64,000 nucleotides of DNA. It comes from an uncultured Eubacteriales bacterium (lineage in GTDB: Bacteria; Bacillota; Clostridia; Oscillospirales; Oscillospiraceae). Numbering within the stretch: position 1 is the first letter of the stretch; each line of letters opens with the position of its first letter. This document shows positions 1 through 9,683 of this stretch, piece after piece. The DNA lies in the NCBI GenBank assembly GCA_900317905.1, contig ONIN01000008.1:62001-126000 (forward strand). Reading direction: 5' to 3'. The notes under the pieces are model-generated. The model made no database searches, was not told the DNA's origin, and saw only the letters and a list, made by a program, of their open reading frames with translations. The position numbers and the translations under genes were made by a program.

Positions 1-702
1 GGCGTAGAAGGCCTGGCGCTCGATCCGCTCCAGACTGTTGGGGAAGTCGATGACTGTGAGCTTGTCGCAGCTCTTGAAGGCCTTTTCATCGATGACCTTG
101 ACGGTGCCGCCGAGGTACACGGCCCGCAGGGCGTCCAGACCAAAGAAGGCCCGCTTGCCCACGTTGGTGACGCCGGTGTCGATGTATGCGGCGATCAGCT
201 GTTTGTCCATGTTGGCTGCGCCATAACCGGGCACCTCGATTTTGCCGGACCAGGGCGCCTTGGAGGTGAGGGAGTAGTCCTCCATCTCACCGGTGCCGGT
301 GATTTTCACAGCATAATATTCATCAGCGGATAAGTCCAGGTTGAAATCCAGTCCGGTCAGCGCAGTAGTCTCCTCGGCGTCGAGACCGAATTTTGAGGCC
401 AGCTCGCTCAGACCACTTTTCAGATCCCCGATCTTATCCGGGAACTCCATGGAGCGGATCTGATCATCGTCAAGACGGTAGACCTCATATTTCACGCTGG
501 CGGTGCCGCCTTTTCCGCAGGAGCCGGAGTACAGCACATTGTTCGGATCAAACATCTTGTTCAGCGTGTCCTGGTTTTCATTCACCAGCTGCTCAAAGAG
601 ATCCGTCAGCACCGTGGCGGCGCCGGCGTTGGTGGTCAGGCCCGCGAACAGCGAGACCGTCATCACCAGCACGAGCAGCAGGGATAACATGCGTTTTTTC
701 AT
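1..702 (-). CDS. Secreted BspA-type leucine-rich repeat protein (C-terminus beyond window)
   Basis: Reading the minus strand from the ATG at 702 gives an open frame of 234 codons that runs off the left edge. The first ~28 residues are a signal peptide (MKKR, then a hydrophobic run ending near TNAGAA). The middle part has no recognisable motif. From about residue 175 the sequence shows the LRR_5 (BspA) pattern: TNVGKRAFFGLDALRAVYLG, then VKVIDEKAF and LERIERQAF. Such proteins are surface or secreted in gut Clostridia and usually mediate adhesion or wall display; the substrate is unknown. A strong Shine-Dalgarno (GGAGGAAG) precedes the ATG. It may carry SLH or other anchoring domains beyond the edge, as the related protein at 27648 does. 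Confidence 0.8.
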   Translation of the reverse strand, partial: MKKRMLSLLLVLVMTVSLFAGLTTNAGAATVLTDLFEQLVNENQDTLNKMFDPNNVLYSGSCGKGGTASVKYEVYRLDDDQIRSMEFPDKIGDLKSGLSELASKFGLDAEETTALTGLDFNLDLSADEYYAVKITGTGEMEDYSLTSKAPWSGKIEVPGYGAANMDKQLIAAYIDTGVTNVGKRAFFGLDALRAVYLGGTVKVIDEKAFKSCDKLTVIDFPNSLERIERQAFYA

Positions 703-734
703 GTTCCTTCCTCCTTATTTGCATATACACAGTC

Positions 735-763
735 AGTATACCCTTTTTAAAATGTTTTTTCAA
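735..763 (-). promoter_or_regulatory. Promoter of the LRR protein gene
   Basis: On the minus strand TTGAAA (758-763) and TATACT (735-740) are separated by 17 bp, a good sigma-A promoter ending 33 bp before the start codon. No equally good promoter was found for htrA on the other strand of this 249-bp divergent gap. Confidence 0.65.
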
Positions 764-951
764 GTATGCAGACTGCGGAAATTCATACCTGAATTGGACG
801 ATCCGGAGCGCGGGAAGTTCGCAAAAAAATAAAAGTTTATTCGATTTTTTTTCGAAGTTTGTTCATTAAAATGACACAAGTTCGGCTTACAATACAATCA
901 GATTTCAAAGGGAGGCCAAACAGGCGTCCCCGCAGATAAGGAGCGATTTCC

Positions 952-2475
952 ATGTCAGACGAATTCTGGAATGAAACCAACGAGAACCCCGAGAGCAGCT
1001 TCCCGGAGTCCGAGATCCCCGAGACCGAGGCCGTCCCCGTGCCCGAGACGGAGCCGGAGGTGCAGGAGACCAGCTTCTCCGAGGACGGCACCTACCGCAT
1101 CGTCCATCCGGAGGAGACGGAGGAGCGCTCTTACACCGATGCCAACTACCAGCCGGCCTCCGAGGCGGCTGAGATGCCTCCCCGCTACTACACCCCCGAG
1201 ATCCCGAAGCAGAAGGCGCCCCGGGAGGAAAAGAAGCGCGGCGGTTTCGTGAAGGCGGCCTGCCTGGCCCTGGCCTGCGCGGTGCTGGGCGGCGCCGTGG
1301 GCGGCGTCATCGGCAGCCGCGTCACCAAGTCTGCCACTGCCGCTGTGCAGCAGGTGCAGATGGCGGAGTCCAACGGCAGCAGCGACAGCAGCGGCACCGT
1401 GCAGAAGGCCAAGGGCGTCAGCACCGGCACCATGTCCGCCAGCGACATCTACGCCGCCGCCTGCCAGCAGGTGGTGGGCATCACCACCGAGGTGACCACC
1501 CAGAACTTCTTCGGCCAGACCACCTCTGCCGCCGTCTCCGGCTCCGGCTTCATCATCACCTCTGACGGCTATATCCTCACCAACCGCCACGTCATCGCCT
1601 ATGCCGAGCAGTACGGCTACGAGGTCAGCGTCATGACCTACGACGGCACCACCTACAAGGCTGAGATCGTGGGCTCCTACGCCTCCAACGATCTGGCAGT
1701 GCTGAAGATCGACGCCGAGGGCCTCACGCCTGTCACCTTCGGCGACAGCGACAGCATGTCCGTGGGCGACCTGGCCTATGTGGTGGGCAACCCCCTGGGC
1801 GAGCTGCAGTTCAGTATGTCCACCGGCCATATCAGCGCCCTGGACCGCACCATCACCACCGATGAGAGTAACATCGCCATCAATATGTTCCAGGTGGACG
1901 CCGCCGTCAACGAGGGCAACTCCGGCGGCCCGGTGTACAACGCCGCGGGCCAGGTCATCGGTATCTGCTCTGCCAAGTATGAGTCCACCGGCGTGGAGGG
2001 CCTGGGCTTCGCCATCCCGGTGAACGACGCCATCGCCATCGCCAACGAGCTGATGGAAAACGGCGTGGTCGTGAACAAGGTCCAGCTGGGCGTCACCACC
2101 CAGACCATCCCCAGCCAGGTGGCGAAGTATTACAACATGGTGGAGGGCGCCTATATCGTCTCCCTCACCGAGGGCAGCTGCGCCCAGAAGGCGGGCCTGC
2201 AGATCGGCGACATCGTCACTGCCATTGACGGCAAGACCATCTCCTCCTCTGACGGCCTCATCGCCGCCCTGAGAGGCTACGCCCCCGGGGACGAAGCGGA
2301 GCTCACCATCTACCGCGCCGGCGAGACCCAGAACGTCACCGTGACGCTGGACAAAGCCAGCGAAGAGACCATCGAGGCCCAGACCCAGAGTCAGCAGCAG
2401 AGCCAGCAGCAACAGCAGCAGCCCCAGCAGGGTCAGGGGTATATGATCGACCCCTGGAGCGACTTCTTCAACTAA
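952..2475 (+). CDS. htrA: HtrA/DegP-like membrane-anchored serine protease with PDZ domain
   Basis: A 507-residue cell-surface quality-control protease. Residues 1-~95 are an acidic, Pro/Glu-rich cytoplasmic region, followed by one membrane segment (~102-122) with GG motifs. The trypsin-like domain carries the full triad: His213 (TNRHVI), Asp247 (NDLAVLKID) and Ser324 (NEGNSGGPV). A PDZ domain (~385-475) contains AGLQIGDIVTAIDG. The C-terminus is a glutamine-rich tail (about 15 Gln between residues 480 and 500), unusual for the family. The layout (cytoplasmic arm, one TM, protease, single PDZ) matches Firmicutes HtrA. An AAGGAG site lies just upstream of the ATG. It stands alone, with a terminator directly after it. 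Confidence 0.95.
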   Translation: MSDEFWNETNENPESSFPESEIPETEAVPVPETEPEVQETSFSEDGTYRIVHPEETEERSYTDANYQPASEAAEMPPRYYTPEIPKQKAPREEKKRGGFVKAACLALACAVLGGAVGGVIGSRVTKSATAAVQQVQMAESNGSSDSSGTVQKAKGVSTGTMSASDIYAAACQQVVGITTEVTTQNFFGQTTSAAVSGSGFIITSDGYILTNRHVIAYAEQYGYEVSVMTYDGTTYKAEIVGSYASNDLAVLKIDAEGLTPVTFGDSDSMSVGDLAYVVGNPLGELQFSMSTGHISALDRTITTDESNIAINMFQVDAAVNEGNSGGPVYNAAGQVIGICSAKYESTGVEGLGFAIPVNDAIAIANELMENGVVVNKVQLGVTTQTIPSQVAKYYNMVEGAYIVSLTEGSCAQKAGLQIGDIVTAIDGKTISSSDGLIAALRGYAPGDEAELTIYRAGETQNVTVTLDKASEETIEAQTQSQQQSQQQQQQPQQGQGYMIDPWSDFFN

Positions 2476-2518
2476 TACCGATATCATCCATTTTTCTTAT
2501 TCTCCTCTCTTTTTCCAA

Positions 2519-2555
2519 CCCCGGCCGGGATTTCCCGGCCGGGGTACTCTTTTTG
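2519..2555 (+). terminator. Intrinsic terminator of htrA
   Basis: A GC-rich inverted repeat (CCCCGGCCGGG / CCCGGCCGGGG, 2519-2544) is followed by TCTTTTTG. It lies between the converging htrA and glucan synthase genes and may serve both. Confidence 0.85.
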
Positions 2556-5500
2556 TTAAAGTGTTCCGATCACGCCGCCGTGATAAGTTTCTCCGTCCAC
2601 CAGAACGCCGTCGGAGCGGTATTCGATCAGATGGGTTTTTCCGCCGCCGTCCCTCCAGCGGATGGAGGCGGGCAGCAGCGCTTCCGGCAGATTGGGCTGA
2701 AGGGTGACCTGCCCATTTACCGCCGTGAGCCCGAACAGGACCTCCGCCGCGGTTCTGAGATACCAGCCTGCCGCGCCGGTGTACCAGCTCCAGCCCGCCT
2801 GCTCCGGGTGATCCCCGGCGTAGACGTCGGCGGCTAGGACGAAGGGCTCCGCCTCGTAGATTTCCTGGGGATGCCGCGCGGGCAGCAGGGCGCGGAGCAC
2901 CTGCCAGCCGGCGTCGGTCTCACCGACCAACAGCAGCGCCCATGCCTGCCAAATTGCCCCGTGGGTGTACTGGCCGCCGTTTTCCCGGAAGCCGGGGCCG
3001 TAGCTGCGGACATAGCCGGGATCCGGCTTTGCGTTGATAAAGGGCGGATCAAAGAGTTTTACCAGATGGTGCGTCGGATCGTATAAACGCCCTACTGCGC
3101 TTTTCAGCGCTTGCCGCACGTGCTCTGGGTCCGCCTCGGGAGAGAGCACCGCGAAGCTCTGGGCGATGGCGTCGATCTGACAGGCAGCGCTTTCGCTGCT
3201 GCCGAGGGGCATTCCGTCTTTGAAATAGCCTCTGCGGTACCATTTCCCGTCCCAGCTTCGCTCCGCCGCCTCGCCGATCTGCCTGGCTGCCAGATGCATG
3301 GCGTCGGAGCCCTCCAGCCCCAGAGACTCCAGCATCGCCGCCATCCGGTGGGCCGTGTGGGAGAAAAACCAGCTGAGCCACACGCTCTCGCCCTCCATCC
3401 GGTCAAAGCCGTCGTTCCAGTCGCCGCTGCCGATTTTCAAAAGGCTGTGTTCGCCGGTGCCTCTTCGGAGGACGCATTGGATGGCGCGGATAGAGTGTTC
3501 CAGCACCGTGCCGGTCTGCTTCGAGGTTTGGAGCCGGAGATACCGCTCCCGCTCATCATCTCTGAGGAGCTCCGCCTCCAAATAGGGGACGGACTCCGTC
3601 AACAGCGCCGTGTCTCCGGTCTTCTCCACATACTCCAGCACCGCCCAGGGCAGCCACAGCAGATCGTCGCTGATCCGGGTGCGCACCCCGGCACCCTCGT
3701 GCCACCAGTGGCAGACGTCCCCCTCGGGGAACTGTCTTGCGCAGCAGCGGAGGATCTGCCGCCGGGCGGCTGCGCTGTTCCACAGGATGAGATTCACCGC
3801 GTCCTGGAGCTGATCCCGGAACCCGAAGGCCCCGCCGCTCTGATAGATGCTGGTGCGTGCCATCAAACGGCAGGCCATGGCCTGATAGGCGCCCCAGCCG
3901 GACAGATACTGCCCGAAGGCCGCCTCGGTGGTCTCACAGCGGAGTCTTCCGCAAAACCGCTGCCAGGCGGCGAGGGTACGCTTCAAAGCCTCTATGGCCT
4001 TGTCCCAGTCCATGAGATCCGGGGCGTCCTCGGCGCCGACCAGCAGCACTGCGCGGTTTTCCAGCTGGAATTCCGCCGCGAAGCAGCCGGGGACGCCGGC
4101 GCCGATAAAGCTGTCATATTGATTCCGCAGGGCACGCTCCCGGCTGCAGGTGAAGCGCCGGAACGGCACGCTGCACCGGGCATATACCGTGAACGGCTGC
4201 TCCGCTCTCGGATTGGAGGCAGAGAGAACGCCGTCACGGAAGTCTGTGATCACCGCATTTTCGTCCTTCGTCTCCGCTGCCAGCAGCAGATCCAGCTGCC
4301 AGCGGAGGGTGACCGGGGTTTTCGACTCGATCATCAGCACCCGTACGTTGGCTGCGAAGGGCACGAAGGCCGTCACCCGGAGACCGCCGGTCTCCCATTG
4401 GGCGCAGCCGAGACGACAGGTGAAGCGTCCGTCAGAGTCGTAATTACAAAACAGACTGCGTGTCTCTCCGGCATCTATGGCATATAGGGTTTCCGGCCCC
4501 TTCACCACCCAGGGATCGTTCCGCCAGGGGGTGATCCGCCGCTCTCTTGCGTTTTCCAGCCAGAGATCGCCGCAGCCGCTGTCCGCTGCCGTGAAGCCGA
4601 ACCGGCCGTTGGTCAGCGGCAGACTCCAGACGCGCCTCGGCAGGGTGTGGCTGCATTGCACCAGAACGCTGCCGTCGGTGCGCTGGGTGTATCGGACGGG
4701 CCCGCTGTTTTGATCCCGCCGATCTGTTTCTTCCGGCAGGGAAGCGGTGTTCCGATCCGGGGGCAGATACTCGCCCTCCAGCCAGACCGCTGCATTGCAT
4801 CTCACAGCTTCCAAATCGCTCACTAAATGCACCCCGCCGGGGAGGGCGAGGGTGTCCTCCCGGTCGATCCTTCTGAGCACCGCGCGGACAAACCGCGCCT
4901 CCGGCTGCTGATAGTCTCCGGCGTTAGAGGTGCAGAACACCAGATCGAATCGGATGCCCAGCGCATGGAGCAGCGCATGTTCTCGTAACAGCCGCGCCGC
5001 GGTTTTCCGATGCTCCGGCTCCGTCAGCGGCGCCGCCAGGATCGGCAGATCCCCGGAGATACCAAGGCGCCAGAGGGCGTCTTTTTTCAGCAGATTCGGG
5101 TCGCTGACCGCCTCTGGCAGCGTATTGCCGGTGAGGGGTGCGACCAGCGCCATGGCCTCCCGGAGCCCCCGTTCGTGAAGCCCCAGTTGGGCCGCCAGTC
5201 TGGCCGGGAGATCAGAGAAGCTTGCCTCCGGCATGGCCAGGGTCTGCTGGGCGGCGAGAAAGGCGTCCTCGGAGTTTCGTCCCACGCCCACGGCGAAGCG
5301 GAGGGTCTTGATCTCCTCTGCCTCCAACTGAATCGGAAGGCGCACCACGCTTCGCCCGTCGGTGAGCCATTGCTCGCCTTCTTCCGCCGGGAGACAGTCT
5401 CCCGCGAGGCACATCCACCGCTCCGGCGCGTCTCCGCGCTCCAGTCTCCGCCAGAGCCGGGCGCTGCCGCGGTGCTGCTCCTGGATCCCCAATCGCCAGA

Positions 5501-8500
5501 AGGCCGGGTGACTGCTGAGTGCGCGTGCCTCCGCCAGCGCGGGGGAGAGGGTCAGTTCCAGTTCGGCTTCCATCGGCTCCGGACTCCGCAGCTCCAGCAC
5601 CCAGAGGCATCCCGCCTCCGAGGCCGACACCGCCGCCGTGAGCCGCGCAGTTTCGGTGGAGAGCTCCGCATATCGGTCGGTGAACTTCCAATGGGCATTG
5701 TCGCTGCCGGAAATCGGAAACAGCGTCTCACGGTCGAGCCGGAATCTCGGCGGGGCAAAAAACAGCTCCGCGCCCTCGTGCCGCAGCGCCATGGCGCCGG
5801 ACTCCGGGAACTGCAGATGCAGCGACCCGTTGGAGAGCAGACACCTCGCACCGTGGAGCGGATCCACGCCGTCGCCCTCTCTGTGATACCGCAGGGCGGG
5901 CTGCTTTTTTGCAGGTTTCAGGCTCTGCTTCCGCTCCCGTTTCAGCGTAGGGCCGCCCACCGGCACCCGCTCGGAAAGGAGACACCGATGCGCCCGCAGC
6001 GCGGGCTCCGCCATGGTCCAGCGCTGCACCTGCCCGTCCAAAAGAGCGTTGGTGATGGCCGCCATGCTCATGCCCAGATGGTGGGCCATGAAGCTTTTGA
6101 CGATCTCACCGCTGCTGCCGCGGCAGCGGCCGGGGGTCAGATCCACGGCCTCATAGAAACCGTAGGGGCCGCGGAGGCCCATCCGCTCCAGCCGCTTCAG
6201 ATTCCGCACCGCCGCCCTGGGCTCCACCAGCAGCGCCAGAAAGCTGCTGTAAGGGGAGAGCACCAGCTCCTGATCCATGTCTCTTCTCAGGGCCAGCGCG
6301 CCGACGCCGTGGGCCTTGTAGCGGTAGTGCAGCGCGGGATCGAGACTGTAAAACCCGCTTTCGGAGACGCCCCAGGCCCGCCCGGGCAGCACCCGGCTCT
6401 TCTGGGCGTGGAGACAGAATTTTGCGCTCTCCCAGTTAAGCGACTCCCGCTGCAGGGGGAGAAACAGCTCCGGCATCAGATATTCGAACATGGTGCCCGT
6501 CCAGGACACCGTGCCGCGGTAGCCGTGGAGCGACGTCTGCGCCCGGCTGAGACTTCGCCAATGCCGCACCGGCGCCTCGCCTCTGGCCACCGCCAGATAT
6601 CCGGTGAGCCGCGCCTCTCCTGAAAAGAGGTCATACCAGCCGGGGGAGAAGCTGCCGTCGTCGGTGTTCACGCCGATGCGGAAGAGACACCGCTCCTCAT
6701 CGTAGAGCATCCGAAAGTCCATCTGCTCTGCCAGCTTCTCAGCCCGCGCCGCCAGATCCTCCCGGCCAAACTCCAGAAAGGCCGTCTTCGCCGCGATCAG
6801 AGATGCGCAGAGGTTGCCGCTGTCCACCGTGGAGACATAGGCCGGGCGCAGAGGCTTTAAGGTGATGGTTTGATACCAGTTGTAAAAATGCCCGCGCCAT
6901 TTGGGCAGGGCCTCCATGGTCTCCAGCATCCGCTCCGCCAGGGGGAGCCCCTGTTCCTCATCGATGCCCAGCTTCGCGGCGGAGAGAGCGCTCACCAGTC
7001 CAAGCCCCATGTTGGTGGGGGAGGTGCGGTGGGCGGTGCCGGCGGGGGGCTGCTCCTGCCAGTTGTCCGGCGGCAGAAAGTGATCCTCCCTGGTGCAGAA
7101 GGTCTCGAACCAGTGCCAGATCTCTTTGGCGCAATGCAGCAGATAGGCCTTCTCCTTTTCGTGGAGCGGCTGCAGGGGCGGGTTCGGCTTCGACAGCAGC
7201 ATGGCGAGGATGGGGGAGAGCAGCCACAGTGCTCCGGCGGATTTCCCGACGATCGCAGGCGAGAGCAGGAGGGAGGCGGCCCCCAGAATCGCTGCCGGGA
7301 GCATGGCCCGATACCAGCTGAACAGCTTCCCGCGCTTGACGCCCTCGCTCTGGGCGGCGGTTTGCCATTGCAGCAGCCTTTTGTGACTGATGAGCATCCG
7401 CCAGAGAGAACGGCAGATTGCCGAGGCGCAGATCCACGCCTCCATGGGCAGAAAGACCAGCCGCAGCACCGTCTGCAGCAGAGTCGGAACCGTGCCCTGC
7501 AAAACGCCGCTAAAGGTGCGTACCCGCGGTTCTCTGCGCAGCAGTACACCCCGGAGACTCAGGATCAGATCGCTGAGCAGCGCCAGCAGCGCCGCCCAGG
7601 CTGCCAGCCGCAGCCCCGGCCACGGTCGCCAGAGGCCCGCGAGGATCGCCAGCAGGGTCATGGGCGGCACCAGTGAGCGCCGCAGACTGTCCAAAAGCCG
7701 AATCCGATCCGTTGTACGAAACGCCCTCCCGCGCCGAAACAGCCAGGGGAGGTTCTGCCAGTCTCCTCTTGTCCAGCGCTCCAGCCGCGCCCAGAAGCTC
7801 AGGGTCGTAGCGGGAAAGCCGTCCAACAGCTCCGTGTCCCCCACAAAGCCGCCGCGCAGACAGGCGCCCTCCAGCGCGTCGTGACTGAGGACGCGGTTTT
7901 CCGGGATGGCCTTGCCGCAGCAGGTCAGCAGCGCGTCGATGCTGAGAATGCCCTTGCCCGCAAAGCCGCCGCAGTCATACCGATCCATGAACAGCTCCCC
8001 GCCGGCCAGACCGTAGACGTCCATGCCGCCGGCCCCGGCGATGATCCGAGTGAAATCCGTGGCCACGGCGCTTTTCAGATCCGTGGCGATCCTGGGGTGC
8101 ATGAGCCCGTAGCCGGCGATGACCACGCCGCGCTTTTTTTCGATGACCGGGGTGTTCAAGGGATGCAGCATGGCGCCGATGAGGCTCCGCGCCGCCCCGG
8201 GGGTCAAGACTGTGTCAGTGTCCAGGGTCAAAATGAATTGGGTGCTATCCAGCGCCTCACGGTCACCGGCGGCGCAGAGGAGGGTAGTTTTCCTGCCCCG
8301 CAGCAGTCCCGCCAATTCCATCAGCGCGCCGCGCTTTCGCTCCCATCCTCTCCAGATCCCGTCGCCGCGCACATAGCCGCGCTGCCGGGTGAAGAGGTAA
8401 AATCGCCGCTGGGGATCGGAAGCGTTCAGCTTCTCAATAGCGGATTTTGCCGCCTCCAGATTCTTTTCATCGGATTCCAAAGTGCGGTTGTCTGCCTCGG

Positions 8501-9608
8501 GGAGATCGGCCAGGATCCCGAACCGCAGATGCTCCCCGCAGTCCCGGCTGCAAAGGGCAATATCCTCCAGCCTTGCGGCGAGGGCCTCGGCGTCCTCCGG
8601 CTTCGAGAGCAGCGCCGACACCACGCAGAGGGTCTTTCCTGCCTTCGGCACACCGTTTTTCAGTTCCAACCTGGGCACCGGTCTCGGCGGCGTCAGCCTG
8701 AGTAAAACCGCATCCATGAGCTGCTTTACGACTTCCGAGATGGGCAGAATCAGCAAAATCGCGCAGGAAAGGCTGTCCGTTAGAAACCCGAACAGCACCG
8801 CCGCGAACAGGGTCAGCAGCACCAGGGTCGTCAGATACCAGCTGCCGGATGGCGTTTTTGGATCAACTGCGCGAAAAAGCTGCCAGCCAATGTGGCGTTT
8901 TTCCCCAGCGGCGGCGTGACATTTTCGCAGGAGCCCGTCGGCGGCCTCGGCTTCCTCCATGCGGTGCGTCTTCGCGTACTTCGCCAGCTGCTTTCGATAC
9001 TGTGCTCTGGTGGCCTCGTCCATCTTCGGGTAGATCCCGGTGGGGTCCCTGGAGAGCTTTGCCTCGATGGGATCAGCCCGCTCCAACAGCTGCGAGAAGG
9101 CCAGCGCACCCAGCAGCCGGAGGGCGGAGAAGCGCTTGCCGACTTCCTCTGCCTCCGGCTCCTCCTGAGAATAGAGTGCCGAGAGGGACAGGATCGCCGC
9201 CGCCTTCAGGCAGGGGAGTACCGCCGCCCGCTCCGCATAACGCAGGGGATGAAGGCGCTGGAACCCGGTGAGGAACTGCTCAAGTCCCTCCGCGTCCAGC
9301 GCACCGCCGCTCTCTTCGAAATATCCCTCGCAGAGCCGGTAGACCATGGGCGTCCCCTGACAGATCCGGAGCCGCTTCGCAACCCGCAGCTGTGAGATCG
9401 CGCCAAGCCCCTCCTGCCTTGCCAGATAGCCGTTGTCCAGCAGCCATTCCGACGCGCCGGTTTCGGGGGAGAGAGAGGTGCGTTTCTGCTCCAGCTGCTC
9501 CAACGCCTGTTCGATTCTATGACAGAGCGGCCGCGCACCGCCGTCGCCGTCCACACCGAGACTGCGGGCGAATTCCATGCCCCGCGCCTCAAAATCCCGT
9601 TGTTCCAT
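2556..9608 (-). CDS. Cyclic beta-glucan synthase-like protein (GT84 / GH189-like / GH94)
   Basis: A 2350-residue multidomain membrane enzyme of the NdvB/Cgs family, which polymerises UDP-glucose into beta-1,2-glucan, cyclises it and trims it by phosphorolysis. Seen: a TM pair (~258-300); a glycosyltransferase region (~320-640) with the acidic motif LTLDTDT near residue 460; further TM clusters near 645-700 and 765-815; a middle region (~880-1290) resembling the transglycosylase/cyclisation domain; and a GH94 region (~1600-2350) with GSGDWNDGFD (Asp2063/Asp2066, the motif that carries the catalytic acid) and GGQYTHGAIWQAWALL. Proteobacterial homologues are about 2800 residues, so this one is shorter, mainly at the N-terminus. 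GGAGG precedes the ATG. In a monoderm the product would be exported or a wall-associated glucan; that is inference. NagZ lies 75 bp upstream in the same direction. Confidence 0.85.
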   Translation of the reverse strand: MEQRDFEARGMEFARSLGVDGDGGARPLCHRIEQALEQLEQKRTSLSPETGASEWLLDNGYLARQEGLGAISQLRVAKRLRICQGTPMVYRLCEGYFEESGGALDAEGLEQFLTGFQRLHPLRYAERAAVLPCLKAAAILSLSALYSQEEPEAEEVGKRFSALRLLGALAFSQLLERADPIEAKLSRDPTGIYPKMDEATRAQYRKQLAKYAKTHRMEEAEAADGLLRKCHAAAGEKRHIGWQLFRAVDPKTPSGSWYLTTLVLLTLFAAVLFGFLTDSLSCAILLILPISEVVKQLMDAVLLRLTPPRPVPRLELKNGVPKAGKTLCVVSALLSKPEDAEALAARLEDIALCSRDCGEHLRFGILADLPEADNRTLESDEKNLEAAKSAIEKLNASDPQRRFYLFTRQRGYVRGDGIWRGWERKRGALMELAGLLRGRKTTLLCAAGDREALDSTQFILTLDTDTVLTPGAARSLIGAMLHPLNTPVIEKKRGVVIAGYGLMHPRIATDLKSAVATDFTRIIAGAGGMDVYGLAGGELFMDRYDCGGFAGKGILSIDALLTCCGKAIPENRVLSHDALEGACLRGGFVGDTELLDGFPATTLSFWARLERWTRGDWQNLPWLFRRGRAFRTTDRIRLLDSLRRSLVPPMTLLAILAGLWRPWPGLRLAAWAALLALLSDLILSLRGVLLRREPRVRTFSGVLQGTVPTLLQTVLRLVFLPMEAWICASAICRSLWRMLISHKRLLQWQTAAQSEGVKRGKLFSWYRAMLPAAILGAASLLLSPAIVGKSAGALWLLSPILAMLLSKPNPPLQPLHEKEKAYLLHCAKEIWHWFETFCTREDHFLPPDNWQEQPPAGTAHRTSPTNMGLGLVSALSAAKLGIDEEQGLPLAERMLETMEALPKWRGHFYNWYQTITLKPLRPAYVSTVDSGNLCASLIAAKTAFLEFGREDLAARAEKLAEQMDFRMLYDEERCLFRIGVNTDDGSFSPGWYDLFSGEARLTGYLAVARGEAPVRHWRSLSRAQTSLHGYRGTVSWTGTMFEYLMPELFLPLQRESLNWESAKFCLHAQKSRVLPGRAWGVSESGFYSLDPALHYRYKAHGVGALALRRDMDQELVLSPYSSFLALLVEPRAAVRNLKRLERMGLRGPYGFYEAVDLTPGRCRGSSGEIVKSFMAHHLGMSMAAITNALLDGQVQRWTMAEPALRAHRCLLSERVPVGGPTLKRERKQSLKPAKKQPALRYHREGDGVDPLHGARCLLSNGSLHLQFPESGAMALRHEGAELFFAPPRFRLDRETLFPISGSDNAHWKFTDRYAELSTETARLTAAVSASEAGCLWVLELRSPEPMEAELELTLSPALAEARALSSHPAFWRLGIQEQHRGSARLWRRLERGDAPERWMCLAGDCLPAEEGEQWLTDGRSVVRLPIQLEAEEIKTLRFAVGVGRNSEDAFLAAQQTLAMPEASFSDLPARLAAQLGLHERGLREAMALVAPLTGNTLPEAVSDPNLLKKDALWRLGISGDLPILAAPLTEPEHRKTAARLLREHALLHALGIRFDLVFCTSNAGDYQQPEARFVRAVLRRIDREDTLALPGGVHLVSDLEAVRCNAAVWLEGEYLPPDRNTASLPEETDRRDQNSGPVRYTQRTDGSVLVQCSHTLPRRVWSLPLTNGRFGFTAADSGCGDLWLENARERRITPWRNDPWVVKGPETLYAIDAGETRSLFCNYDSDGRFTCRLGCAQWETGGLRVTAFVPFAANVRVLMIESKTPVTLRWQLDLLLAAETKDENAVITDFRDGVLSASNPRAEQPFTVYARCSVPFRRFTCSRERALRNQYDSFIGAGVPGCFAAEFQLENRAVLLVGAEDAPDLMDWDKAIEALKRTLAAWQRFCGRLRCETTEAAFGQYLSGWGAYQAMACRLMARTSIYQSGGAFGFRDQLQDAVNLILWNSAAARRQILRCCARQFPEGDVCHWWHEGAGVRTRISDDLLWLPWAVLEYVEKTGDTALLTESVPYLEAELLRDDERERYLRLQTSKQTGTVLEHSIRAIQCVLRRGTGEHSLLKIGSGDWNDGFDRMEGESVWLSWFFSHTAHRMAAMLESLGLEGSDAMHLAARQIGEAAERSWDGKWYRRGYFKDGMPLGSSESAACQIDAIAQSFAVLSPEADPEHVRQALKSAVGRLYDPTHHLVKLFDPPFINAKPDPGYVRSYGPGFRENGGQYTHGAIWQAWALLLVGETDAGWQVLRALLPARHPQEIYEAEPFVLAADVYAGDHPEQAGWSWYTGAAGWYLRTAAEVLFGLTAVNGQVTLQPNLPEALLPASIRWRDGGGKTHLIEYRSDGVLVDGETYHGGVIGTL

Positions 9609-9683
9609 AAGAAAACCTCCGAGAAAGTTACAGATACTGCAAGCTTTCCCGAAGGTGTTTTCAATTATTCGATTTTCAAACGA

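Noticed and set aside
955-2487. Long antisense frame across htrA (510 codons) and similar long antisense frames opposite both PFOR genes and the NhaC gene
   Set aside because: High-GC genes with biased third positions create long open antisense frames. Their translations are low-complexity (Gly/Val/His/Leu-rich), without ribosome sites or motifs.
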